Below, one piece after another: positions 35,736 to 47,171 of a stretch of 64,000 nt of DNA. Under the pieces are notes generated by a model that did not search any database, was not told where the DNA came from, and saw only the letters and a list, made by a program, of their open reading frames with translations. The position numbers were made by a program, and so were the translations under genes. Numbering within the stretch: the first letter of the stretch is position 1; each line of letters begins with the position of its first letter. Source of the DNA: Clostridium gasigenes (GTDB lineage: Bacteria; Bacillota; Clostridia; Clostridiales; Clostridiaceae); the NCBI RefSeq assembly GCF_900104115.1, contig NZ_FNJM01000005.1:169191-233190 (forward strand), in the 5' to 3' direction.

Positions 35736-38700
35736 ATGAGATTTCAGTGGAAGGGAAGTAAAGAAAATTATAATAAAAAAGGTTTTTTAAAGATAAGTAG
35801 TAGTTTATTATTGTGCATATTTATTTTAGGCTTAATAGTTATACCTAAAAGTGAACCTGTTAGTGCAGATGAGATAAAGCCAAAAATAGATGTAACCTAT
35901 TTAGGAAGTAAGCCACAAGAACCAATGACCGGTCAAGATATTGAAGTTAGGTATCAAGTAACACCACAGCCATTTCAATATAAGATAGTAAAACCAAAAG
36001 AGATTGTACTAGTTTTAGATGGATCAGGGAGTATGAATGACAATAATAAAATAGGGAATTTAAAGGCTGCAGCTAATGCATTTATTGATAAACTTAAGCC
36101 AGTAGAGAATTTAAAGATTGGAATAGTAGTTTACAATTATATAGCTAAAATAAATCCGACTGAAAATAAAAGTATTAATGAAAATGAATATTTATTAGAT
36201 GTTAGAGACCCTAGGTTAAAAGCTGTTATTAATAATATAAAACCTTATAGTCAAACGGGTACAGGCGATGGATTAAGAGTGGGAGAATTCTTATTACAAA
36301 AAGGTGATCCTAATGCAGATAAGACGTTAATATTAATGTCAGATGGAGAACCAACATGTTATTCGATAAAAAAAACAGGTCAATATTATGAAAAAATAGA
36401 TGGTTTCAATTATTTGGAAAATTCTAACGAGATAGATATTAGGGTAGATGATTATGCATATAGAGGTAAATCGGGATTAGAATATGCTACAACAATAGGC
36501 GATATAATTAAGAAAAAAAATCATAATATATTTTCTATTGGATATGGGTTAGGTTATGCTAATAGTTCTAGTAATATTAAGATGCAAAAAATACATACTT
36601 CTATGGGTGGTGTAGTTAATAAAGATCCAAGTGATATTAATAATACATTCTTTGCAAGTGATGAAGGGGCTATAGAAAGTATATTCGGAAAAATTGCAGA
36701 TAAATTATTGAAGTCGTATAGTATTAACGATGTTAAGGTAAATGGGTATTTAGGGAGCGGGCTTACTGCTGTAGACGGGTTTGAAGTTAATGGTAATAAT
36801 AAAGATGTAATAAGTGTACCGCCAATAGTTTATGAGTTAACTAAAATTAACGGAGAAGATTGGTACACTGCTAAACCTATAATAATAACATTTAAAATTA
36901 AAGCTAATGAAGCGGGGAAGTATCATATATTTGATTCTAATAGTAAACTTGAATATACAGCTGTAGATGGGAAAAAAATATCTATACCAATTACAGATGA
37001 TTCAATAGTAATAAAAAAGTTTGCTATTGAGGATTCAAAAAAATTGCAGGTTGATTTTTATCCTGAAAAAAGTGGATATTTAATGGGTGATTCAGCAAAG
37101 GTAGTTGCTGGTTTTACTAAACCAGAGGGCGATGAATTTAATTTTAATAATGCTAAATTTGATATAACTAATGGAATACCTATAGCTATTGAACTAAAAG
37201 AAGGAAAGCCAGGTTTAGATTTTGGGACAATAAATGACGGAGTCCCTACACAACAATATAGTTTTAATATTAAAGATAATATAACAGAAAGTACAAATGA
37301 AACAACTAGCCATATAATAAATGGCAAATATTCGTATATAGTTAAACAAGATGGTAGTACAGCTGAGATATCAGGCAGTAAAGATGCTGCTATTAATATA
37401 AAAAGAGGTTCCGTTTTAGCTGAAATAGTTGATATAAATGGGGAGAAAATTAATAGCGGAATAAAGGTATCTCTACAGGATACATCAACAAATAGCACTT
37501 TTTCAACTAGAGAATCAAATGAGATTACTAATGGTATTGTAAAATTTAATACTATACCAACAGGTAATTATAAGATGACATTAACAAATATTCCAGCGGG
37601 ATATGAATTTAAAAATGGAAAAGAAGCTATTGTTAGTGTTAATTATGAAAATAATATAGCTAAATATACATTTGTGTTAAATGATATTAGTAGTATAAGT
37701 GTAAATCCAAATATAAATATAAATTACAAAAGATCTATTCCAGAAAATCCGACAGTTGGAGAAAATATTGATGTAGATTATGAAATAGTACCAGAATCAT
37801 TTAAGTTGAGCAAATCTGAGCGCGAAGAGATTGTATTAGTTTTAGATGGATCAAATGTGAATAAATTAAAAGTTGATGCTAATAAATTTATACAGAATCT
37901 CAAGACATTTATGAATGGTTGGCATCCAGAAGGGATTTTATATAATGTTAAGATCGGAATTGTAGTTTATTCTTCTGGAGCTAATATATATGAAACGAAT
38001 AGTAGTGAAATATTGATAGATAAAGATGATGGTGGGTTTGAAAAATTTATTAATGGGATAGAACCATCAAAAGGTGAAAATATAGGAGAAGGGTTAAAAA
38101 AAGCAGAATATATATTAACACATCCTGAGAAGTCCAGTGTAAATGCAAATAAGACAGTGATATTAATGTCAGAACTACCAACTGAATATGATATGAAAAT
38201 GGGTAGTGTAATTAAAGATAAAGGTTATAATGTGTTCACTATAGGATATGGGTTAGGTAATAAGGATAAAGAAAAGAAAATGAAAGAGATACATTCTTCT
38301 ATGGGAGGAACAGACAAAACATTTTTTAAAAGTGGAACTGAAGTTATAGGCAATATAATTGAAAAAATGAATAGTAAAGAGTCATTACAAAAATACTATA
38401 GAGTTAATAATTTAGAGTTGAAAGTTAGGACTGGAGATGCATTTGATGAAGTAGATGGTTTTGGAGAAGGTAATAATAAAGCACATACAATAAAAATTCC
38501 GGAAATAATTTATGAAAAAAATGAAAAAAATCAGCAGTATGAAGCAAAGAAGATACCAAAAACATTTAAAATAAAAGCCAATAAGCCAGGAGAACATTAT
38601 GTATTTAATGAAACTAATGAAAATTTAATGGAGTACACGAATTTTAAGAATGAAAAAATTTCTAAAAAGATTCCAAATCATAAAATAAATATTAGTGATA

Positions 38701-39155
38701 GCATTTATGAAATTAAGCACGGATTGTATGAGGGGGTTAAAGATAATCAAATATATATTAGTGAAGAAAATGTAACTATTGCTGGTGGAACTAATGTAAA
38801 TTTTGGAGCTGAGTTTACAATAAAATCGACTATTCCAACAATAAAGCTAGATATTGATAAAAACTATGAGAATATAAAAAATATTAAAGTGTATAAATTA
38901 GTTGAGGGTAAATTAGTGGAATTAGGTAGCGAGATAGTACAAGGTACTGACACCACTAATGAAAAATCATACAAAATAGTATTGCCTAAAGGAATATCGA
39001 CTGGCACTAAAATATTAATAAGATATTCAGCTAAATTACCTAATAGTAAAAAAATAGAATATATAAACAGTATTAAGGTAGGATCATCCCTAAAAAATGC
39101 AACGGTAACTACTACAGATACTGATGAGAAAGATAGGTTGCCAGATTTATTTTAA
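35736..39155 (+). CDS. Secreted surface protein with two vWFA-like domains; probable pilus tip adhesin
   Basis: 1139 residues behind GGGAGGGGG. A signal peptide with hydrophobic core SSLLLCIFILGLIVI may be cleaved after VSA (about 45). Residues about 50-430 hold a first von Willebrand A domain with an intact metal site: D95-G-S97-G-S99, T174/T176 and D203 (LMSDGEPT). Then comes a beta region and a SpaA/Cna-B-like domain (about 555-640, GSVLAEIVDINGEKINSG). Residues about 655-1000 repeat the first unit, but the metal site is lost: D704-G-S-N-V708, no threonine, and E813 in place of Asp. There is no LPXTG anchor. Its place at the end of the pilus operon suggests a PilY1-like tip role (inferred). 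Confidence 0.8.
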   Translation: MRFQWKGSKENYNKKGFLKISSSLLLCIFILGLIVIPKSEPVSADEIKPKIDVTYLGSKPQEPMTGQDIEVRYQVTPQPFQYKIVKPKEIVLVLDGSGSMNDNNKIGNLKAAANAFIDKLKPVENLKIGIVVYNYIAKINPTENKSINENEYLLDVRDPRLKAVINNIKPYSQTGTGDGLRVGEFLLQKGDPNADKTLILMSDGEPTCYSIKKTGQYYEKIDGFNYLENSNEIDIRVDDYAYRGKSGLEYATTIGDIIKKKNHNIFSIGYGLGYANSSSNIKMQKIHTSMGGVVNKDPSDINNTFFASDEGAIESIFGKIADKLLKSYSINDVKVNGYLGSGLTAVDGFEVNGNNKDVISVPPIVYELTKINGEDWYTAKPIIITFKIKANEAGKYHIFDSNSKLEYTAVDGKKISIPITDDSIVIKKFAIEDSKKLQVDFYPEKSGYLMGDSAKVVAGFTKPEGDEFNFNNAKFDITNGIPIAIELKEGKPGLDFGTINDGVPTQQYSFNIKDNITESTNETTSHIINGKYSYIVKQDGSTAEISGSKDAAINIKRGSVLAEIVDINGEKINSGIKVSLQDTSTNSTFSTRESNEITNGIVKFNTIPTGNYKMTLTNIPAGYEFKNGKEAIVSVNYENNIAKYTFVLNDISSISVNPNININYKRSIPENPTVGENIDVDYEIVPESFKLSKSEREEIVLVLDGSNVNKLKVDANKFIQNLKTFMNGWHPEGILYNVKIGIVVYSSGANIYETNSSEILIDKDDGGFEKFINGIEPSKGENIGEGLKKAEYILTHPEKSSVNANKTVILMSELPTEYDMKMGSVIKDKGYNVFTIGYGLGNKDKEKKMKEIHSSMGGTDKTFFKSGTEVIGNIIEKMNSKESLQKYYRVNNLELKVRTGDAFDEVDGFGEGNNKAHTIKIPEIIYEKNEKNQQYEAKKIPKTFKIKANKPGEHYVFNETNENLMEYTNFKNEKISKKIPNHKINISDSIYEIKHGLYEGVKDNQIYISEENVTIAGGTNVNFGAEFTIKSTIPTIKLDIDKNYENIKNIKVYKLVEGKLVELGSEIVQGTDTTNEKSYKIVLPKGISTGTKILIRYSAKLPNSKKIEYINSIKVGSSLKNATVTTTDTDEKDRLPDLF

Positions 39156-39171
39156 AAGATAATATTATAAT

Positions 39172-39212
39172 AAAGGAAGATTTATATAAATAGGTCTTCC
39201 TTTAATTTTTTT
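39172..39212 (+). terminator. Terminator of the pilus operon
   Basis: AAAGGAAGA (39172-39180) pairs with TCTTCCTTT (39195-39203); AATTTTTTT follows. Confidence 0.88.
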
Positions 39213-39266
39213 CCAACATTATTTGAAAACCAATTGAAAAAAATTGCAATATTAGTTGCAAACTTA

Positions 39267-39295
39267 TTGACAACTATACACCCTAGTTATATAAT
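39267..39295 (+). promoter_or_regulatory. Promoter of the guaB riboswitch leader
   Basis: TTGACA (39267-39272), a 17-bp spacer and TATAAT (39290-39295) match the consensus exactly. The predicted start is about 27 bases before the aptamer. Confidence 0.9.
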
Positions 39296-39326
39296 AATTT
39301 TAAATTAATAATAGTTGCACATTTTA

Positions 39327-39396
39327 TTGCTTGTATATCCCCTGAATATGGCAGGGCGTATCTACCGGAAACCTTAAATTTCCGACTATGAGTGAA
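39327..39396 (+). ncRNA. Guanine-class purine riboswitch aptamer
   Basis: It shows the three-way junction of purine riboswitches. P1 is TTGCTTGTA/TATGAGTGAA with G-U pairs. P2 is CCCTG/CAGGG with the loop AATATGG. P3 is CGGAAA/TTTCCG with the loop CCTTAAA, and the core segment is GTATCTACC. The base that selects the ligand (position 74 of xpt) is C39386 in GACTATG, so guanine or hypoxanthine rather than adenine. Confidence 0.93.
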
Positions 39397-39425
39397 TTTA
39401 ATTGCTATACCCATAGGGATAATAG

Positions 39426-39465
39426 GCATATTAACTTCACTTAGAGGTTTAATGTGCTTTTTTTT
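39426..39465 (+). terminator. Riboswitch expression platform terminator
   Basis: GCATATTAACTTC pairs with GAGGTTTAATGTGC, followed by T8. The P1 3' strand (AGTGAATTTAA, 39391-39401) can instead pair with TTAACTTCACT (39431-39441). Ligand binding should therefore free the terminator and switch guaB off. Confidence 0.88.
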
Positions 39466-39547
39466 ATATACAAAAAACGGAAAGACAAGAATTAAAACTT
39501 GCATAAAAATCGAAAAATGAATTAAAAATTTCAATAAGGCATTTTAA

Positions 39548-41035
<1,488 letters not shown>

Positions 41036-41051
41036 TTAAGATATAAAAAAT

Positions 41052-41083
41052 AACAATGGTTAAATTTTGTCCATTGTTAGTTT
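41052..41083 (+). terminator. Weak hairpin between guaB and guaA
   Basis: AACAATGG (41052-41059) pairs with CCATTGTT (41071-41078), with only AGTTTT after it. Read-through into guaA is likely because no separate guaA promoter was found. Confidence 0.5.
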
Positions 41084-41170
41084 TAAACATAGTTAAAGGT
41101 TGAAAACTTACATATATAATAGTAGACAATATATAAGATGAAATAAAAAATACTTTTTTGGAGGATACGA

Positions 41171-42703
41171 ATGCAAAGAGAAATAGTTTTAATAGTAGAT
41201 TTCGGTGGACAATATAATCAATTAATAGCAAGAAGAGTAAGAGAATGTGGGGTTTATTGTGAAATAATACCTTATAAATGGACTTTAGATAAAATAAAAG
41301 CTAAAAATCCTAAGGGTATAATATTTACTGGTGGACCAAATAGTGTTTATGGCGAAAATACACCTAAGGTAGCAGATGGAATATTCTCACTTGGAATTCC
41401 TGTACTTGGAATATGTTATGGAGATCAATTAATGGCTCATAGGTTAGGTGGGAAAGTTGAGACAGCTCCAGTTAGAGAATATGGAAAAACTAATGTAAAC
41501 TTAGATAATTCTTCAAGATTATTTGCTGGAATAGAAAAAGCTGAAACTTGCTTTATGAGTCATACAGATTATATTTCAAAGGCACCAGAAGGTTTCAAAA
41601 TAACAGGATTTACAGATGTATGTCCAGTGGCAGCAATGGAAAATGAAGAAAAAAATCTATATGGAGTTCAATTCCATCCAGAAGTTGAACATACTCCATT
41701 TGGTCAAAAAATGCTTTCAAACTTCTTACATGATATATGTAACCTTGGAAAATCATGGACAATGGCTTCCTTTGCACAAGAAAAAGTTGATGAAATAAAG
41801 AAACTTTGTGGAGATAAAAAAGTGCTTTGCGCATTATCAGGTGGTGTTGATTCATCAGTAGCAGCTATGATAGTTCATAAAGCTATAGGTCATAACTTAA
41901 CTTGTATATTTGTTGATCATGGTCTTTTAAGAAAAAATGAAGGTGATGATGTTGAAAGAGTATTTAAGAAAGAATTTGATATGAACATTATAAGAGTTAA
42001 TGTTCAAGATAGATTCCTTGGAAAATTATACGGAGTATCTGATCCTGAAAAGAAGAGAAAGATAATTGGAGAAGAGTTTATAAGAGTATTTGAAGAAGAA
42101 GCTAATAAGCTTGGAGAGATAGATTACTTAGTTCAAGGAACAATTTATCCAGATGTAGTTGAAAGTGGAACTGAAACTTCAGCAACTATTAAATCACATC
42201 ATAATGTTGGGGGGCTTCCAGAGGATATGAAATTCTCTCTTGTAGAACCTTTAAGAGAATTATTTAAAGATGAAGTAAGAGCAGTTGGAGAAGAACTTGG
42301 AATTCCTCATAAATTAGTGTGGAGACAACCGTTCCCAGGACCTGGACTTGCAATAAGAGTTCTTGGTGAAATAACTGATGAAAAGCTAGAAATAGTTAGA
42401 GAATCGGATTCAATATTCAGAGATGAAGTTGCAAAAGCTGGTCTTGATGAAAGCATATGGCAATACTTCACTTGTCTTCCAAACATAAAATCAGTAGGAG
42501 TAATGGGAGATGAAAGAACATATTGTCACACTGTAGCAATAAGAGCAGTAACATCAAGTGATGCGATGACTTCAGAATGGGCAAGATTACCTTATGAATT
42601 ATTAGACATAGTATCTCGTCGTATAGTAAATGAAGTTCCAGGAGTAAACAGAATTGTTTATGACGTAACTTCTAAACCACCAGCAACTATCGAATGGGAA
42701 TAA
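41171..42703 (+). CDS. guaA: GMP synthase (glutamine-hydrolysing)
   Basis: 510 residues behind TTGGAGG. The class I amidotransferase domain has [16 protein letters not shown] (nucleophilic Cys) and QFHPEVEHT (His-Glu). The ATP pyrophosphatase domain has the P-loop [12 protein letters not shown], and the C-terminal dimer domain ends KPPATIEWE. It converts XMP to GMP with glutamine and ATP, directly after the GuaB step. In the oxyanion strand the usual GxCxGxQ reads GICYGDQ, with Asp before the Gln. Confidence 0.97.
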   Translation: MQREIVLIVDFGGQYNQLIARRVRECGVYCEIIPYKWTLDKIKAKNPKGIIFTGGPNSVYGENTPKVADGIFSLGIPVLGICYGDQLMAHRLGGKVETAPVREYGKTNVNLDNSSRLFAGIEKAETCFMSHTDYISKAPEGFKITGFTDVCPVAAMENEEKNLYGVQFHPEVEHTPFGQKMLSNFLHDICNLGKSWTMASFAQEKVDEIKKLCGDKKVLCALSGGVDSSVAAMIVHKAIGHNLTCIFVDHGLLRKNEGDDVERVFKKEFDMNIIRVNVQDRFLGKLYGVSDPEKKRKIIGEEFIRVFEEEANKLGEIDYLVQGTIYPDVVESGTETSATIKSHHNVGGLPEDMKFSLVEPLRELFKDEVRAVGEELGIPHKLVWRQPFPGPGLAIRVLGEITDEKLEIVRESDSIFRDEVAKAGLDESIWQYFTCLPNIKSVGVMGDERTYCHTVAIRAVTSSDAMTSEWARLPYELLDIVSRRIVNEVPGVNRIVYDVTSKPPATIEWE

Positions 42704-42737
42704 AAATAAATAAAATATCATATTAAAATAAAAAGAA

Positions 42738-42780
42738 GAGATTAAATAGATTAATAAAATATTTAATCTCTCTTTTTTAT
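42738..42780 (+). terminator. Terminator after guaA
   Basis: GAGATTAAAT (42738-42747) pairs with ATTTAATCTC (42761-42770), followed by TCTTTTTT. Confidence 0.85.
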
Positions 42781-42981
42781 TAATATTTTTGTTACTAATT
42801 TTATAATTTTTAAACAAAAAAATATACAGGTATGAATTAAATAGTAGTAAATACAAATAACTATAGTATAATCTGGGTGAAATAAGAGCAAAATATGTAA
42901 TGGATTATTATGGTGAAGCTAAGAATTGTGATATAATAATTATTGAGTAAAAGAAATTCAATAATAGACGGAGGTATAGTT

Positions 42982-44334
42982 ATGAAGAAAGGTTTAGTAT
43001 TAGATTTATCTAAGGTAGCACCCTATGCACAAGAAACTGAATTAAATTATATGGAAGCGATGGTTAATGCTACTCATGAAGTTTTACACAATAAAACTGG
43101 AGCAGGAAATGAATTTTTAGGGTGGCTTGATCTACCTGTTAATTATGATAAAAATGAATTTGACAGAATAAAAAATGCTGCTGAAAGAATTAAAAAAAAT
43201 TCAGAAGTGTTAATAGTTATAGGAATTGGTGGATCTTACCTTGGGGCAAGAGCTGCTATAGAAATGTTAACTAACAATTTCTATAATTCATTAGGAAGTA
43301 AGCACAGAAAAACTCCAAAGGTATTCTTTGTAGGAAATAACATAAGTTCAACATATATTACTGATTTGTTAGAAGCTATAGAAGGCATGGACATTAGTGT
43401 TAATGTTATATCAAAGTCAGGTACAACTACAGAACCTGCAATAGCATTTAGAATATTTAAAGACTACATGGAAAAGAAATATGGTGTTGATGGAGCGAAG
43501 ACAAGAATATTTGCAACAACTGATAACAGCAGAGGCGCATTAAAATCATTATGTAATGAAACAGGATATGAAACTTTTGGAATTCCTGATGATGTTGGTG
43601 GAAGATTCTCAGTGTTAACAGCGGTTGGTTTATTACCAATAGCAGTAGCTGGAATTAACATAGATGAAATGATGAGTGGAGCAGCAGATGCAAGAGAAGA
43701 ATATTCAAAACCTTCATTAAAAGAAAATGATTGTTATAAATATGCTGCAATGAGAAATGTTTTATATAATAAAGGTAAAAAAATTGAAGTTTTAGTAAAC
43801 TATGAACCTTCAGTTCATTTCTTTAATGAATGGTGGAAACAATTATACGGAGAATCAGAAGGTAAAGATCAAAAGGGAATATTCCCAGCAGCAGTGGACT
43901 TTTCAACTGATTTACACTCAATGGGACAATTTATCCAAGATGGTTCAAGAAACTTATTCGAAACTGTTATAAACATAGGAAAGGCTAAAAAAGAAGTTGT
44001 TATAGGAACAACTCCAGGAGATACTGATGGATTAAACTTCTTAGCTGGAAAAACTATGGATTTTGTTAATAAGCAAGCATTCAAAGGAACTTTATTAGCT
44101 CATAATGATGGTGGAGTACCTAATATGATACTAAATGTTCCGGAAATAAGCCCATATTACTTTGGATATATGGTTTACTTCTTTGAAAAAGCATGTGCAA
44201 TGAGTGGATACTTACTAGGAGTTAATCCATTTGATCAACCAGGAGTTGAAATGTACAAAAAGAATATGTTTGCTTTACTTGGAAAACCAGGATATGAAGA
44301 GTTAAAAGCAGAACTTGAAGGAAGACTTAAGTAA
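42982..44334 (+). CDS. pgi: Glucose-6-phosphate isomerase
   Basis: 450 residues from ATG 42982 after GGAGGT; the 13-residue extension of the longer frame precedes that site. Two SIS domains: [35 protein letters not shown], the PGI signature [17 protein letters not shown], and C-terminal [14 protein letters not shown]. It interconverts glucose-6-phosphate and fructose-6-phosphate in glycolysis. Typical Firmicutes length. The stop codon touches the next gene's GTG. Confidence 0.96.
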   Translation: MKKGLVLDLSKVAPYAQETELNYMEAMVNATHEVLHNKTGAGNEFLGWLDLPVNYDKNEFDRIKNAAERIKKNSEVLIVIGIGGSYLGARAAIEMLTNNFYNSLGSKHRKTPKVFFVGNNISSTYITDLLEAIEGMDISVNVISKSGTTTEPAIAFRIFKDYMEKKYGVDGAKTRIFATTDNSRGALKSLCNETGYETFGIPDDVGGRFSVLTAVGLLPIAVAGINIDEMMSGAADAREEYSKPSLKENDCYKYAAMRNVLYNKGKKIEVLVNYEPSVHFFNEWWKQLYGESEGKDQKGIFPAAVDFSTDLHSMGQFIQDGSRNLFETVINIGKAKKEVVIGTTPGDTDGLNFLAGKTMDFVNKQAFKGTLLAHNDGGVPNMILNVPEISPYYFGYMVYFFEKACAMSGYLLGVNPFDQPGVEMYKKNMFALLGKPGYEELKAELEGRLK

Positions 44335-44778
44335 GTGAAAATTATAGTAGATGGAGATGCCTGTCCGGGCATCTCCATCATTCAAAGAATAGCAAAAGAA
44401 AATAATTTAGAATTAATTGTATATTGTGATATACATCATATTATTAACTTAGAATATGGGGAAGTTAAGGTTGTAGAAAGTGGTTTTCAAAGTGTGGATA
44501 TGTATGTAGTAAATCTTTGCAAGTCGAATGATGTTGTAATAAGCCAAGACTATGGAGTTGCAGCCATATGTTTAGGTAAAAAAGCAAATGTAATTAATCC
44601 AAAGGGATATCTGTATACTAATGACAACATAGATAAGATGCTAGAAGAGAGACATTTATCACAAAAAATTAGACGTGGTGGTGGAAGAACTCAAAATGCA
44701 AAAAAGAGGACCGCAGAAGATGATTTAAGGCTTGAGAAGAGTTTAAAAAGAGTTGTAGAATGTAATATAAAAGAGTAA
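44335..44778 (+). CDS. YaiI/YqxD family (DUF188) protein
   Basis: 147 residues from a GTG that directly follows the pgi stop, so translation is probably coupled. Conserved blocks are VDGDACPG at the N-terminus, SQDYGVAAICLGKKANVINPKG in the middle (cited in parts) and RRGGGRTQNAKKR near the end. DUF188 proteins have a PIN/NYN-like nuclease fold with acidic residues (D6, D8 and the central D), but no activity is established to my knowledge. Its terminator overlaps the stop codon. Confidence 0.88.
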   Translation: MKIIVDGDACPGISIIQRIAKENNLELIVYCDIHHIINLEYGEVKVVESGFQSVDMYVVNLCKSNDVVISQDYGVAAICLGKKANVINPKGYLYTNDNIDKMLEERHLSQKIRRGGGRTQNAKKRTAEDDLRLEKSLKRVVECNIKE

Positions 44779-44816
44779 ACTGTAGAAATAAAGCTATAGT
44801 TTGCTCTTATTTTTTT
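44771..44816 (+). terminator. Terminator overlapping the end of the DUF188 gene
   Basis: AAGAGTAAACTGTAG (44771-44785) pairs with CTATAGTTTGCTCTT (44794-44808) with one mismatch and a wobble, then ATTTTTTT. Confidence 0.88.
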
Positions 44817-44982
44817 ATTTAGCCGACAAAATTCAGTATATATTTTAAAATTTAAAATGTATAATATAATTACAATATTATGTTAAATAAGTATGTAATT
44901 GTGTTAGGCATCTGAAAAGAAATATATAGGTATAATGAAGTGTTGCTTTTGAGGATGACTTAGTACAGAGGGGTGGGCATTT

Positions 44983-47010
44983 ATGAGCGAGGTTTTAATA
45001 ACATTTGATAAGAATTATGAAGGGTGTATAGAAGAGGAAATAAATATAAAGGCAATTGTAGGGGAAGATCAGGGAATTGGGTTGCAATATAAGTTTATTG
45101 AAGGTACAGATGGAATATGGAATCCAATACAAGATTTTTCAAGTAAAAATATTTGTTTGTGGAAACCGCAGACAAAAGGTAAACATATAATTATGGTACA
45201 AGCTAAAAATGAAAAATCTAGTAAACCTTTTGATCATTTAGGAAAAGTTGAATTTATAGTAAAAAATGAAGAGGAAGAAAAAAATATGAAAACTAAAATT
45301 ATAGAAGATATTAGTTTAGATAAGACATCGTTTAATATTGGAGAAAAGATTCGTGTTGCAGTAAAGGGCAATTACGAATTAGCTCTATATAGATTTTGGA
45401 TAAAGGGAAAACAAGGATGGGAAGCACTCCGTGATTACAGCAGAGAAAATAAATTAGTATATACAGCTAGTGAAGTTGGCACTGTTGAAATATTAATAGA
45501 GAGTAAAATGCCAGAATCGGAAAACAATGTAGACGAATTTACAACTATTAGGTTTAAAGTTGTTGAGGGGAAAAAAATAGAAATTATAGATTTTGAGTGT
45601 TTAACTGAAAGTATACTTGTGAATGAAGAGTTAATATTTAAAGTTATAACAAATTGTGATAGTAATAGAAATTTATTATATAAATTTTTAAAAATAGATA
45701 AAGATGGAAAAACAACTTGTATTCAAGAATATTCATCAAGAACAATTATTTCATTTAAGGAAAAAGAATGGGGAGAATATAGACTTTTATGTTTAACTCG
45801 CGATATGTTTTCGAATAAAGAGTTTGATGATAGAGCTATAATTACTTATGAAGTTAAACCTTATGAAGAAGTATATATAAAGAATTTTTCTAGTAATTTA
45901 AATTCTCCACAAGTATGTGGAACAGAAGTGATGTTCAAAGTTGATGCAAAAGGGGGACGGGAACTTCTTTATAGATATATAATAGAAGGACCAAATGCTG
46001 AAGATACAGGTTATATAAGAGATAATACCTTGCTTTGGGTTAGCAAAGCTGAAGGTGAATATAAAATTATTGTTAAAGTTAAGGATATATCTTATGAAGA
46101 AGATTATGAGGATATAAAAATTTTAGACTTTGAAATAGATAAAAAAAGTGAGAAACCAGTAAAAATAGTAGATATAATAACTAGTAAAAATAAAAATTCT
46201 GTTATTTTACAACCTGTAAATATTAAGATTAAGGCTGAAGGTGGAACTGTATTAAAATATTCATTCATAGTATTTAAAGATGGAAAAGAAATGGAGAGGG
46301 TGGAGTATGGAACTAGTAATTGGGTAAACTTCACCCCAGAAGAAAAGGGTGAATATGAAGTTGAAGTAAGAGTTTTAGATAAATATTCTTTAAAGGAATA
46401 TGATAGTCATAGCTTTGTATATTTAAAGGTTAAGGAGTATATACCAGCAGAAATTGATTATATATTAGTGGAGTCTAAGGAAACTTACTTAGTTTTGGAT
46501 ACAATAGATATTGAAGCTATAGTTCAAAATACAAGAAGTGTAAAGCTTAAATATGTTACTAAAATTAATGGTCATGAAGTTGAAGATACTGGCTATATTA
46601 ATGCGAGGAAATTAAAAATAAAACCAAAATGTCCAGGAAAATATACTTTTGAAATATTTGCTAAAAATATAAAATGTGAAGATGGATATGATAATAAAAA
46701 AGAAATAAGTATTTATGTTCACGAAGCAGTACCTATAAATTCTACAAAAATTGAAGCGTTAAAGGATAATATAAAAGTTAATGAAGAAGTAACATTCCAA
46801 GTGAGTAGCATAGGTGGAAAAGAAGTTTGTTATGAATTTTATATTATGGAAAAGGGTCAATGGGTGAGAGCTCAAGAATATAGTAGAAAAAATTATTATA
46901 CATTTTTACCTTTCTCACCTGGAGAATATAGGGTTTTAGTATTAAGTAAAAGTTATTATAAAAAGGTTAATTATGAAGATTATGATAAAGTGAGCTTTAA
47001 AGTGTGTTAA
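44983..47010 (+). CDS. Seven-repeat triple-tyrosine-motif protein
   Basis: 675 residues behind GAGGGGTGG. The protein is almost wholly seven repeats of about 95 residues. Each begins with a strand such as 'I..I......I.VNE.V.F.V', has a central 'LLYKF.I...W..IQEYS', and ends 'PGEYR.LV..K......YDD...V.F.V'. This is the Y_Y_Y (triple tyrosine) beta-sandwich pattern known from two-component regulators and from stand-alone clostridial proteins. No signal peptide, membrane helix, kinase or HTH is present. The role is unknown; a scaffold or a glycan/peptide-binding array is possible. It is followed by a leaderless lytic transglycosylase. Confidence 0.75.
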   Translation: MSEVLITFDKNYEGCIEEEINIKAIVGEDQGIGLQYKFIEGTDGIWNPIQDFSSKNICLWKPQTKGKHIIMVQAKNEKSSKPFDHLGKVEFIVKNEEEEKNMKTKIIEDISLDKTSFNIGEKIRVAVKGNYELALYRFWIKGKQGWEALRDYSRENKLVYTASEVGTVEILIESKMPESENNVDEFTTIRFKVVEGKKIEIIDFECLTESILVNEELIFKVITNCDSNRNLLYKFLKIDKDGKTTCIQEYSSRTIISFKEKEWGEYRLLCLTRDMFSNKEFDDRAIITYEVKPYEEVYIKNFSSNLNSPQVCGTEVMFKVDAKGGRELLYRYIIEGPNAEDTGYIRDNTLLWVSKAEGEYKIIVKVKDISYEEDYEDIKILDFEIDKKSEKPVKIVDIITSKNKNSVILQPVNIKIKAEGGTVLKYSFIVFKDGKEMERVEYGTSNWVNFTPEEKGEYEVEVRVLDKYSLKEYDSHSFVYLKVKEYIPAEIDYILVESKETYLVLDTIDIEAIVQNTRSVKLKYVTKINGHEVEDTGYINARKLKIKPKCPGKYTFEIFAKNIKCEDGYDNKKEISIYVHEAVPINSTKIEALKDNIKVNEEVTFQVSSIGGKEVCYEFYIMEKGQWVRAQEYSRKNYYTFLPFSPGEYRVLVLSKSYYKKVNYEDYDKVSFKVC

Positions 47011-47071
47011 CTTAGGTAGAGACCTTAGACGTATTAAATGATAATAAATTAATATTCCTTAGGTAGGTGGG

Positions 47072-47104
47072 AAAAGAGAAATTCAAGGGGATTCTCTTTT
47101 TTCG
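47072..47104 (+). terminator. Terminator after the triple-tyrosine gene
   Basis: AAAAGAGAA (47072-47080) pairs with TTCTCTTTT (47092-47100) and more T follows. It lies inside the longer, false frame of the next gene, which supports that gene's start at 47172. Confidence 0.8.
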
Positions 47105-47171
47105 CTTAAGAATAAGAAAGAATAAACGATATATATACTATGGACTAGGCTTAAATTATGGAGGGCATAAA

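Noticed and set aside
37058..37498. 146-residue minus-strand frame inside the vWFA gene
   Set aside because: Shadow frame without a ribosome site; the + strand protein has recognisable domains throughout.
41036..41170. Separate riboswitch or strong promoter for guaA
   Set aside because: Only a weak hairpin is present; a TTGAAA near 41100 is too close to the next TATAAT (9 bp) to form a promoter.
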